DNA of 13,250 bases from Gammaproteobacteria bacterium (GTDB lineage: Bacteria > Pseudomonadota > Gammaproteobacteria > UBA1113). Below are positions 6,777-13,250 of the stretch, in pieces. The position numbers and the translations under genes are program-made. The stretch covers positions 1-13,250 of the forward strand of contig JAIELR010000198.1 of NCBI GenBank assembly GCA_019752835.1, given 5' to 3'. The notes beneath the pieces were generated by a model that saw nothing but the letters and a program-made list of their open reading frames with translations, was not told where the DNA came from and made no database searches. Within the stretch, counting starts at the first letter, position 1. Each line of letters opens with the position of its first letter.

Positions 6777-7544
6777 TTAAATTAATTTATTCCATCGCCC
6801 TGTATATTCATAAAGATTATATGAAGCACTTGTATTTTTTAACACCCACCCGCTTGTTTCAGGTGAAATTGAAGTAAACTGTAATTGCCAGTCAAGAGGC
6901 AGCTCCAGCTTTACACCCTCTCCAATAACTATTTTGTTTGGAGGTGCTTTTGCTAACATTTTTGCTGCAAAATTAGCCGTCGCGCCAATTGCAACATATT
7001 GGTTAAATCTGCGAGCAGCCCCTAGCTTAGCTATTGTAACATAGCCATAATCTATGGAAATACGAAATTCAAATGGCGCAATACCACTCCTACTTAAAAT
7101 GGGAGAAATTATTTCTTTGTTGGCGGCAAACATAGTCAAAGAACAAGCAATTGCACGCTTGCATCCTCGCTCTGGTGGACTTCCACCATTATCTTCGAAA
7201 TATGCCATCAACCCATCGCCGGTATTTTTTTCGACTGTGCCACCATAATCTTCAGCTATTTTAATCATTTCAGTAAAATATAAATTAAGTGCATTAAGCA
7301 TATTATTTTGCTCAGCTTCAGTTTCCATATCACGTGAAGAAAATTTTGATATATCTAAAAATAATACCGCCATTTTTATTCGTCGTCCGACTCCTAATGC
7401 TAAATCATTATCCTCGGGGATAATTCTGCCATTTGACAATGCGCTTTCTCTCGAATTAACTTTATCCAACAATGTAGCTACTCTATTACTTTGCAAGCTC
7501 CAGTAACTTGTTTCAAGGCCATCATACTTCATGTTTTTTCCCAT
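6777..7544 (-). CDS. pycC: class III nucleotidyl cyclase, Pycsar cyclase type
   Basis: A stand-alone class III cyclase domain with a short N-terminal lead (1-57) and no membrane or sensor domain, as in Pycsar cyclases, which make cCMP or cUMP on phage infection. The two metal-binding aspartates are present: D64 (in LFLDISKF) and D110 (in NTGDGLMAYF). K106 matches the base-contacting Lys position. The transition-state region reads IGATANFAAK: N191 is kept, but the usual Arg four residues on is K195. The Asp that normally follows I-G and helps select adenine is A188. Loss of that Asp fits a base other than adenine, but substrate cannot be read reliably. The ATG at 7544 has a poor ribosome binding site; M5 (7532) has GGGA about 6 bases upstream and may be the true start. 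It lies 23 bp after the recombinase stop, so it may be transcribed from upstream. Confidence 0.85.
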   Translation of the reverse strand: MGKNMKYDGLETSYWSLQSNRVATLLDKVNSRESALSNGRIIPEDNDLALGVGRRIKMAVLFLDISKFSSRDMETEAEQNNMLNALNLYFTEMIKIAEDYGGTVEKNTGDGLMAYFEDNGGSPPERGCKRAIACSLTMFAANKEIISPILSRSGIAPFEFRISIDYGYVTIAKLGAARRFNQYVAIGATANFAAKMLAKAPPNKIVIGEGVKLELPLDWQLQFTSISPETSGWVLKNTSASYNLYEYTGRWNKLI

Positions 7545-7567
7545 TAATTTTTTACATTGCTGATAAA

Positions 7568-8737
7568 TTAAATTTTCTGTATCTCAATATGTCGTTCAGT
7601 ATCATATTGATGAATATACAACCGCGTAGTATCGCTATTTCCATGCCGAAGGTTTTCTTGTATATGGAGCTCTGAAATCCCTGCTCTACTTTGCATCGTC
7701 GCCGATTGGTGCCGTAGCCAATGTGCTGATACTTTCTTAAGTTTATTGCCCTCCATTGGATTATCTCCAAATTGCTGACTCGCAGCAACTCCAAGTATTT
7801 TAAGCAGATTATTGATTTGCCGATTCCCTAGTGCTTTATTATTCTCCAGAGAAGTGATAATTGGCGTATGTTCATCAGCTGCAGGAACGGGTGGCATCCC
7901 CTCACTCATTCGGCACCTTAAAATCAACTTCCACAACTTATCATGCACGGGTACTTTAGCTACCTTGCCGCCCTTCCCTTTCACCACAAACCACCACAGC
8001 CCTTCAATTTGTCGAAAAGCTGACCAAGTATGTGTTGTCAGTTCATTTACTCGAAGCCCTAAGTAAAACAACATATACACAATTAACCGAAGCCGCTCTC
8101 TTTCCGCTTTTTCTTTTTGTGTTGTTTCCGGTAAATTCTCAAGTGTTTGTATAAAAACCTGCCATTCATCTGGCTCTAAAATCCTGGCTTGAACATCGAG
8201 CTTTCTTTCTTCAAAATGCGATACTTGTTTTTTCACGCGTCGCATGAGTTTTAAAGGATTTTGTAATAAATACCCAACTTCCACCAGATAACTCATGAGT
8301 GAAGTTAAAATCGTCAACGCGTGATGAATGCTCTTAGGTGTCAGTGCACCGAAAAAAGGCCGCCAGTCAGCAGAGCCCCGTAATTTTCCTTTGCCGCCTT
8401 TTTTGCCACACCATCGTGAATACGGCTGAGGGTTGGATAAAAAGTTCACATACGCTTCAAAATCATCTCGGTCTAAACTTGAGAGTGGTTTTTGGTGCTG
8501 GTACAAGCACCACAGCAATAAGCGTTCCGCTTCTTTTTGGTAGATACGGTAGGTGCTGGGTGTGGTTTGATATTCATTTAACCAGGCATGAATAGCCGCT
8601 AAATCATTGTCGCATTTTATTTGGCAGGTTTTCAGCGGCGCGCGGTTACTGCCCTCACTGCCATTGAGCAACTCAGGATAATAAGCCTGCGTCAGGGATC
8701 CCAACTGAGGCAAAACGGTTAAATCCATTTCACTCAT
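7568..8737 (-). CDS. tyrosine-type site-specific recombinase
   Basis: A 389-residue integrase with an intact catalytic set: R229 (YLGLRVNEL), K253/K255 (VVKGKGGK), H339 and R342 (SAHWLRH), H365 (ENLRHGNSDTT) and Y374 (RLYIHQYD). Residues about 45-165 form the SAM-like N-terminal core-binding domain, with an added basic loop at 108-130 (CGKKGGKGK). There is AAGGA six bases before the ATG, and the first 8 bp overlap the end of the KfrA-like gene (ATGAGTGA), so translation is coupled. The pairing with a coiled-coil DNA-binding protein suggests an integrase plus accessory-factor module that mobilises neighbouring cargo. The Pycsar genes follow directly. It is not one of the RIT recombinases; its own target site is unknown, although the dif-like sites beyond the Pycsar cluster are candidates. 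Confidence 0.92.
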   Translation of the reverse strand: MSEMDLTVLPQLGSLTQAYYPELLNGSEGSNRAPLKTCQIKCDNDLAAIHAWLNEYQTTPSTYRIYQKEAERLLLWCLYQHQKPLSSLDRDDFEAYVNFLSNPQPYSRWCGKKGGKGKLRGSADWRPFFGALTPKSIHHALTILTSLMSYLVEVGYLLQNPLKLMRRVKKQVSHFEERKLDVQARILEPDEWQVFIQTLENLPETTQKEKAERERLRLIVYMLFYLGLRVNELTTHTWSAFRQIEGLWWFVVKGKGGKVAKVPVHDKLWKLILRCRMSEGMPPVPAADEHTPIITSLENNKALGNRQINNLLKILGVAASQQFGDNPMEGNKLKKVSAHWLRHQSATMQSRAGISELHIQENLRHGNSDTTRLYIHQYDTERHIEIQKI

Positions 8738-9755
8738 TTATTTTCCTTGGGGCTTTCTCCGCTTTCTTATCTGATTTTTTCGATATCAACAGCATCGTTT
8801 TTACCTCTAGCAAAAATTGAGTCAGTTGGTCTGAGCGCTCTTCTCTCTCTTCGAGCCCTGCTCTGTTCCCTTTTGCTAAATGTTCACTCATCTCATTCAG
8901 CTTACCCTCAAGATGCGAAACTTGCTCCTGAAGTTTCTGCGTCTGCTGTAATTGCTGTTGCTTTAAAGTAGAGGCTACCTGTTGAGCCGCAAATTTCTCT
9001 GATTCAGATATTTTAAGCTTCTCTGTCAGCTGGCGGATTTCTGCTCGATAATTTTCAGCCTCCATCATGAATTTATGACGTTGGTTTTCATTATGCGCCT
9101 TATAGTCACTGGCATCTTGTTGCCAAGCATCTTTTAACGCTAAAAATTGAGTAGCCTGCTCTTGCTGTTGAACTGAGGTCATCTCTTTTATTTGCGATAA
9201 GGAGTCTGTAAAGTGAGCTTGCAAATTTTTGGCTTGTCCTTCTAATAAATTAACTTGAGTTGCCAATAGCGTGCTTTGCTCAATTAGCCCTTGATTGCTC
9301 AATTTGAGGGTATGATTTTCCTGCTCAGTCATTGCCAATTCATCAGTCAATTTATCATGCTTATCGATAAATTGAAGCAATTCAGCCTGAGTTGCATGGT
9401 AAACCTCTTCCAGTTGTTTTAACTTGTTGTCATATTGAGCTTTGAGCTCGGCTATTTCTGCTCGTGCTTCTCTTTCAATTTCTTCTTTCACGAGCTGTAT
9501 CGCACGATTCAACGGATCAGATAAGAAGGACTCTTGATAAGGTAGTGACTTTTCTATACCTCGAGTTTCAAACCAACTCTTGCGATAACGATAAATTTCA
9601 TTGGGGCTACCTTTTTTATAACCTAACTCTAAGAGCTTGGTGACAATCTTATCCCCCGTTATGTCAGTGGCTTTTCCTTCCCCAAGCTCTAAATAAAGTG
9701 TGTCACAGGCTTGCCAAATTTCACTTTCACGACGAGTCTTAGGAGAGATCATCAT
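8730..9755 (-). CDS. KfrA-like DNA-binding coiled-coil protein
   Basis: A 341-residue protein with an N-terminal KfrA-type DNA-binding region (about 5-75: ESEIWQACDTLY, DITGDKIVTKLLELG, then SPNEIYRYRKSW). A very long Q/E/K-rich coiled coil follows, from about 90 to 325. KfrA proteins are plasmid-encoded repressors and nucleoid-like organisers whose coiled coil drives oligomerisation. Here the gene is joined to a recombinase gene by an 8-bp overlap, so a role in controlling or architecturally assisting recombination is a fair inference. A strong GGAGG (9759-9763) lies only 3 bases before the first ATG but 6 before the second (9752), making M2 the likelier start. The first 17 bp overlap the end of the nuclease remnant. 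Domain call good, function inferred. Confidence 0.8.
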   Translation of the reverse strand: MMISPKTRRESEIWQACDTLYLELGEGKATDITGDKIVTKLLELGYKKGSPNEIYRYRKSWFETRGIEKSLPYQESFLSDPLNRAIQLVKEEIEREARAEIAELKAQYDNKLKQLEEVYHATQAELLQFIDKHDKLTDELAMTEQENHTLKLSNQGLIEQSTLLATQVNLLEGQAKNLQAHFTDSLSQIKEMTSVQQQEQATQFLALKDAWQQDASDYKAHNENQRHKFMMEAENYRAEIRQLTEKLKISESEKFAAQQVASTLKQQQLQQTQKLQEQVSHLEGKLNEMSEHLAKGNRAGLEEREERSDQLTQFLLEVKTMLLISKKSDKKAEKAPRKINE

Positions 9756-10083
9756 TCGCCTCCTCTTCTTTTTTGTCTTCTAATTGTTGTCTTAGATGAA
9801 ATAAATCGCGCTTTAACTCCTCTGAAAGCTGTTCTTCTGTCGGTAAATAAAGTTGGTATTGGCGGGAATACACTTGCTGAGGGTTATTCCCCATAAAGTA
9901 GCGCACCAGTTTTTCCTTAGCACGCGGACTTAAAATGAGCCCAATCGTAGGATTATCTTCGGGTTGACGGCACTCCATGTCGTAATAGTTAACATACACT
10001 TGCATTTGACCTAAATCGGCATGGGTCACTGGATTGATCTTGAGATCATATGTTGCGAAGCCTGTTATGTGGTGTTGAGTCAT
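9739..10083 (-). pseudogene. DUF1016/YhcG-type PDDEXK nuclease, C-terminal fragment
   Basis: A 114-residue frame matching only the C-terminal third of the YhcG/DUF1016 family, normally about 340 residues. It shows the end of the PDDEXK core (D13-L-K15 in ATYDLKINP, where E-x-K is usual), then QMQVYVNYYD, RQPEDNPTIGLIL and a YQLYLPTEEQL tail, followed by a charged K/E-rich end. The N-terminal winged-helix part and the first catalytic acid are missing, and an in-frame stop lies six codons upstream of the ATG. The AGGA before the ATG is 13 bases away, which is poor. Since the downstream KfrA-like gene takes its ribosome binding site from within this frame and overlaps it by 17 bp, the fragment may persist as a translated leader. 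It is probably a remnant, less likely a short working protein. Confidence 0.68.
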
Positions 10084-10136
10084 AAACTTTTTTATTCCTT
10101 AAGCTTGATAGTGTTTTAGCACAACATAATTTAATT

Positions 10137-11030
10137 TTATATGCTGTGAATTTTTAAACTTGATAAACCATACAGAATATGATCAGACAACGAAAAGGTT
10201 TTTTCATACTCTCTTAAATCTGGAACTGTATACTTCAAAACATCATTTTCATTAAATAACTGTTTAAAATCTTGCTGATTAACTGGACCCTGATATTTCT
10301 CAAACTGTTCAATAAAATTTCCGTAATTGTCTTTTAAATCATGCATATCAATGAGATAGGCAAGCTTAAAATCAGAATGATTAATTCGAAATATACGAGG
10401 GTAAATATGCCCCAGATAAAATCCCATTGTTTCAGCTATTCTAGATATTTCTAGCAAGCCTAGTACATCAGGCATCTGTTCTCTAATTATTTGATATGCC
10501 TTATTTTTATGCTCTGTTCCCCAAACAATTGCATATCCATCAATTAGACACTCCCACTGAGGTTGCTCATTTGGGTACGGTATTCCCCTCCAATAATCAT
10601 GTATGTGTGGAATGTAACTTTCTTTAATTAATCCATTCTCACGTTTAGCATATGTAATCCAGTTGGCATCTGCTCTTGTTAGATTATTTGCACTAACACC
10701 AACATCCACTAAATTTTCTATAGTAAAATGACCACCCCATGAGGTAACAGACTCCGCACATTTTCTGTTATCAAAAGCATATAGACACCTTAGCCTTGAA
10801 ACAGCGGATGGGAAATACTGGGATCGAATATGATCAAATAATAATTCATTGGCAAAATTTATATTACTACCATGAATAAGGCCAGCTACTCGTAATGAAG
10901 TAGTTTGAGCATTATTTGAAGCATCTACATAAGATGAAATCAATGTACCACGATAGCATTCCCATGCAACAAGAGGATGATTTAAATCCAAGTAAATAAA
11001 TCCAGGAAACGTTTCTTTTGGCACAGCCAT
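10137..11030 (-). CDS. DUF2441-like (ADP-ribosyltransferase-fold) protein, putative
   Basis: A 297-residue soluble protein. The features suggesting the DUF2441 / ART-like group are YRG at 26-28, NELLFDHIRSQYFP with SRLRCLYAFDN (61-87), and DYWRG (145-149) followed by PQWECLIDGYAIVWG (157-171), where E160 with the conserved Gly resembles the E-x-L-x-x-G-x-A end of such domains. The last 120 residues match nothing I recognise. No signal peptide or membrane helix is seen. A GGAG lies about 11 bases before the ATG. It sits 53 bp after the last RIT recombinase and 53 bp before the nuclease fragment, alone in its function but on the same strand. ART-fold proteins in such islands can be toxins or defence effectors; that role here is inference, and the family call is moderate. 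Confidence 0.45.
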   Translation of the reverse strand: MAVPKETFPGFIYLDLNHPLVAWECYRGTLISSYVDASNNAQTTSLRVAGLIHGSNINFANELLFDHIRSQYFPSAVSRLRCLYAFDNRKCAESVTSWGGHFTIENLVDVGVSANNLTRADANWITYAKRENGLIKESYIPHIHDYWRGIPYPNEQPQWECLIDGYAIVWGTEHKNKAYQIIREQMPDVLGLLEISRIAETMGFYLGHIYPRIFRINHSDFKLAYLIDMHDLKDNYGNFIEQFEKYQGPVNQQDFKQLFNENDVLKYTVPDLREYEKTFSLSDHILYGLSSLKIHSI

Positions 11031-11083
11031 AAAAACTCAATACTCCGCTTAATTTTTAAGATAATACTCTATAAAAGAGTCAA

Positions 11084-12094
11084 CTAAAGCGAAGATAAAA
11101 AGTCCATTAGATTTTTGTCATCTCGCCAATGTTTTTGGGGGCTATTTTCTACTATCTCACAACAAGCCAGCGCTCTTGCTTTCATCTCAAGATCGACTTC
11201 AGCATAAATATTAGTCGTATTGATAGAGACATGTCCAAGCCATGCCCTAATTGTATTGATATCGACACCCGCACGCAATAGATGTGTGGCTGTGGTATGG
11301 CGTATCGTGTGCGGGCTGATACGTTTTTTCTTTAAGGAAGGCATCTCTACGCTGAGTTTATTAACATAACGTTTGACTAATGTATGAACACCAAAGCGTG
11401 TCAATGGTTGCCTGCAACGATTTAAGAAAACATGCTCTGTTTGCTCTCGGCCTGATATTAATGGTGTCAACGCCTCTACTGTCTGAGTCCATAGTGGACA
11501 ACGCCGCAATTTATTTCCTTTCCCATGGATAGTGACAAAAGAAAAATTTCTTTTGGTGGCAAAGGCTAAATCCAAGTCACCGATGGTAAGTTGGGCGACT
11601 TCATCTGCTCGAGAGCCTGTATTATAGAGAAAAAGTAAAAGCGTATAATCTCGGTTACCTTGTTTTGTGGTCTTATCAGGTGCATTTAATAAGGCATCCA
11701 TTTCTAATTTTTCAAGATAGGTAATTAATGTACGTTTTGTCTTTTTAAAAGGAATCAAGTAAATTTGTCGACACCATTCAATATGTTCTGGACTATTTAA
11801 ACTAATAAATTTAGCAACTGCATGTATAGCTGCCAGACGTTGATTTCTGGTAGCTACGCTGCATTTTCGTGTTTTTTCCAAATCAACAAGAAATTCTTTG
11901 ATTACCTCCGGTATGATATCTTCAATACAAAGTTGATCAATAGATTTCTTAACTTTCGTAGCGACAAAAGGTAAACATAATCGAAATGTATCACGATAAC
12001 TTTGTTGGGTGTTTTTTGATAGGTTGCGATTGTTAATTAAATATTCCAGTAAAAAACGTCTTATCCATGGGCTTAAAAAGTTATCGCTTTTCAT
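11084..12094 (-). CDS. RIT tyrosine recombinase, third gene (RitC)
   Basis: An integrase-family recombinase with a complete active site. Numbered from an upstream ATG at 12151: R181 (TGSRADEV), K211 (HGKGNK), H281 and R284 (SPHTIRH), H307 (WLGHVSINTT) and Y316 (NIYAEVD). I chose the internal ATG at 12094 (residue 20 of that numbering, giving 336 residues) because GGAG (12101-12104) lies six bases before it and the overlap with RitB shrinks to 14 bp; the 12151 start has no such signal. Its closest general relatives are XerD-like integrases. It would act with RitA and RitB on the element ends. With RitA truncated, the element as a whole is probably immobile, although this protein looks intact. 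Confidence 0.9.
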   Translation of the reverse strand: MKSDNFLSPWIRRFLLEYLINNRNLSKNTQQSYRDTFRLCLPFVATKVKKSIDQLCIEDIIPEVIKEFLVDLEKTRKCSVATRNQRLAAIHAVAKFISLNSPEHIEWCRQIYLIPFKKTKRTLITYLEKLEMDALLNAPDKTTKQGNRDYTLLLFLYNTGSRADEVAQLTIGDLDLAFATKRNFSFVTIHGKGNKLRRCPLWTQTVEALTPLISGREQTEHVFLNRCRQPLTRFGVHTLVKRYVNKLSVEMPSLKKKRISPHTIRHTTATHLLRAGVDINTIRAWLGHVSINTTNIYAEVDLEMKARALACCEIVENSPQKHWRDDKNLMDFLSSL

Positions 12095-13031
12095 GATTTT
12101 CTCCTGTTGCATATTGCTCAAAACGCACGCTAGCTTCTTGAAGTAAGTCATTTGTCATGGTTAAATAAACAGATGTATGAACTAGATGTTGATGACCAAG
12201 ATAAGTGGATAATATAGGCAATAATTGCTGTACATCCTTTTTTTCAACATACCAACTTGTCAATCTATGAACAGCGAAAGTGTGTCTTAAATCATGAATT
12301 CTTGGCTGATAATTTGCTTTATCCATTCGTTTAATACCTGTGTTTTTTCGTATTTTCAAAAATACTTGCTCTACGGTAGAACCGTTTAGTGCCTGATCGT
12401 ATTTACAAACAAACAAAGTAACATTCAGCTTTTCTGAATAGGCATGACTCTTACGCCAACACAAATATTCATTGATAATGTTGAGAATTTCTTGATTAAA
12501 CGGCACAAGACGAGATTTATAAAATTTAGATTGCTCTACAGTAATGACTGATTCTTTCAGGTCTACATCAGATAATTTTAGTGATAATGCCTCATGCAAT
12601 CTTAGCCCAGTCGCGTAAATCAATATTAAAATAATACGTATCATATAAGGATGCACATGACTTTGATTTTTTTGATAAGATAACGCACCTTGAAAGAGAA
12701 TTTTAAGCTCATGCCGTGAGTAAATATATGGTACAAATGGTGGTGGGCGTTTAGGAGTTATTTGCGAAATAACTGATTTTTCAATATATCCTCGGCTTAC
12801 TGCGTAGTTATAAAAACCCTTTAAAGCTGTATGCTTCACAAACCATCCAGAAGTAACAGGCATGCCTGCGTATAAAAACTTGTTAATCATCTCTTCTGAT
12901 ATACCACTCGGTTCAATATTTCCCCCCATCATTCGACAAAATGCTTTTAAGTAAGTTTCATTCGTTTTAAATTTTTCGCCCAGAGATCTTCTGTAACGGA
13001 TATATTGATCGATTAATTCTTGTAGTTTCAT
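12081..13031 (-). CDS. RIT tyrosine recombinase, second gene (RitB)
   Basis: A 316-residue recombinase with the catalytic residues R144 (ATGLRLHEA), K169 (VEQSKF), H246 and R249 (RIHDLRH), H280 (TYLGHQHLVHT) and Y289 (SVYLTMT). The N-terminal SAM-like domain covers about 1-95. The wide spacing between box II and the LGH motif, with an insertion at about 258-272, is typical of this RIT class rather than of XerC/D. AGGAG lies eight bases before the ATG, and that ATG overlaps the stop of the RitA remnant (ATGA), so translation was coupled to RitA. Intact by inspection. Confidence 0.9.
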   Translation of the reverse strand: MKLQELIDQYIRYRRSLGEKFKTNETYLKAFCRMMGGNIEPSGISEEMINKFLYAGMPVTSGWFVKHTALKGFYNYAVSRGYIEKSVISQITPKRPPPFVPYIYSRHELKILFQGALSYQKNQSHVHPYMIRIILILIYATGLRLHEALSLKLSDVDLKESVITVEQSKFYKSRLVPFNQEILNIINEYLCWRKSHAYSEKLNVTLFVCKYDQALNGSTVEQVFLKIRKNTGIKRMDKANYQPRIHDLRHTFAVHRLTSWYVEKKDVQQLLPILSTYLGHQHLVHTSVYLTMTNDLLQEASVRFEQYATGENHEKR

Positions 13032-13171
13032 AATAAATCTCCTATGAAAAATCCCTGAGAGACCTTACGCAAATTAAACAAATCGACCTTTGCATATATT
13101 CGTGTTGTTTCCAATCCGCAGTGTCCAAGGTGATCACTTATTTCTTTAACTCGATCTTCTAGTTTTTCAGG
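13028..13171 (-). pseudogene. RIT tyrosine recombinase, first gene (RitA), last 47 codons
   Basis: The frame preserves the C-terminal end of a tyrosine recombinase, KEISDHLGHCGLETTRIYAK, with the late catalytic His (in LGH) and the nucleophilic Tyr. It ends in a TGA that overlaps the RitB ATG. An in-frame TAG at 13172-13174 closes it upstream, beside nine A bases (plus strand 13174-13182). Box I Arg and the H-x-L-R-H box are absent. It has been cut off by an insertion or deletion whose other side lies in the last 77 bp of the window. Confidence 0.82.
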
Positions 13172-13184
13172 CTAAAAAAAAAGA

Positions 13185-13250
13185 TCACCCCATATTCTCT
13201 AAAAATTCCATATCAACATGACGCAGGTGCTTTATTGAAGTACGCAACCC
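13185..13250 (-). other. possible C-terminal tail of an unidentified gene
   Basis: On the minus strand, a frame open to the window edge gives 21 codons (LRTSIKHLRH, then VDMEFLENMG) and stops with TGA at 13185-13187. It could be the end of a transposase or other gene inserted into RitA, or a degraded part of RitA itself, since KHLRH faintly recalls the recombinase box II. Too short to decide. Confidence 0.25.

Larger units (their letters stand above)
11084..13171 (-). mobile_element. recombinase-in-trio (RIT) element, 5'-truncated
   Basis: Three tyrosine-recombinase genes lie head to tail on one strand with overlapping ends, the defining layout of RIT elements. The first (RitA) keeps only its last 47 codons. 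It overlaps the second by ATGA, and the second overlaps the third by 14 bp, each overlap carrying a good ribosome binding site. The right boundary at about 13172 is abrupt, with an in-frame TAG next to a 9-base A run. The terminal inverted repeats could not be identified, since one end is missing. Confidence 0.82.

Noticed and set aside
6777..7544. CBASS or ordinary cAMP signalling as the explanation of the cyclase.
   Set aside because: CBASS uses CD-NTase-fold enzymes, not class III cyclases, and an ordinary adenylate cyclase would usually carry a sensor or membrane domain and not be followed by a DUF5706-like gene.
7552..7794. An 80-codon minus-strand frame across the end of the recombinase gene.
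   Set aside because: It lies in another frame of a well-supported gene with intact catalytic H and Y motifs, has no ribosome binding site and no recognisable content.
4790..9900. Several 60-90 codon plus-strand frames inside the cyclase, TPR, recombinase and KfrA-like genes.
   Set aside because: All overlap convincing minus-strand genes and show no motifs or ribosome binding sites of their own.
11048..11080. Short palindromes (CTTAA-TTT-TTAAG, ACTCT-ATAAA-AGAGT) after the RitC stop, considered as a terminator.
   Set aside because: Stems are only five AT-rich pairs without a following T-run; a TTGACT nearby has no good -10 at proper spacing either, so neither terminator nor promoter is claimed.

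Overview
The window is an AT-rich accessory region of mobile-element remnants, recombinases and probable defence genes, from what is most likely a gammaproteobacterium. A Legionella-like (Legionellales) host is plausible from the base composition, the Tn3/ISL3/tyrosine-recombinase mix and a eukaryote-like ankyrin motif, but nothing here proves the species. Except for the leftmost transposase, every gene lies on the minus strand, so transcription runs right to left. I see no rRNA, tRNA or CRISPR array.

Left part (1-2972): an ISL3-family transposase open at the left edge, then the C-terminal third of a Tn3-family transposase. Abutting it is a 335-bp unit bounded by perfect 35-bp inverted repeats that holds a decayed tyrosine-recombinase fragment. 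About 470 bp of very AT-rich, apparently non-coding DNA follow.

Middle part (2973-7544): (a) a 464-residue orphan protein with an ankyrin-like N-terminus and an H-x-E / C-x-x-C motif pair typical of zinc-dependent deaminases; (b) a 351-bp non-coding spacer with two tandem recombinase-core-like sites (ATAA-6 bp-TTAT with near-identical arms); (c) a compact three-gene cluster transcribed as class III nucleotidyl cyclase, then a small three-helix membrane protein of the Pycsar effector (DUF5706/PycTM) type, then a 2TM-alpha/beta-TPR protein of unknown function. The first two genes form a recognisable Pycsar anti-phage system: phage sensing would make the cyclase produce a cyclic mononucleotide (cCMP or cUMP in characterised systems) that opens or activates the membrane effector and ends in membrane damage. 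The third protein may be a new accessory or sensor component.

Right-middle part (7568-11030): a complete tyrosine recombinase lies 23 bp upstream of the cyclase gene. It overlaps an upstream KfrA-like coiled-coil DNA-binding gene, which overlaps a C-terminal fragment of a DUF1016/YhcG-type PDDEXK nuclease. The chain from nuclease remnant through KfrA-like protein and recombinase to the Pycsar genes is tightly packed and may be one transcription unit. Next comes a DUF2441-like (ADP-ribosyltransferase-like) protein gene.

Right end (11084-13250): a recombinase-in-trio (RIT) element, with two intact overlapping tyrosine-recombinase genes and a third (the first in transcription order) cut down to its last 47 codons, still joined to the second by an ATGA stop/start overlap.

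Overall this looks like a defence island whose cargo sits beside several generations of tyrosine-recombinase elements.
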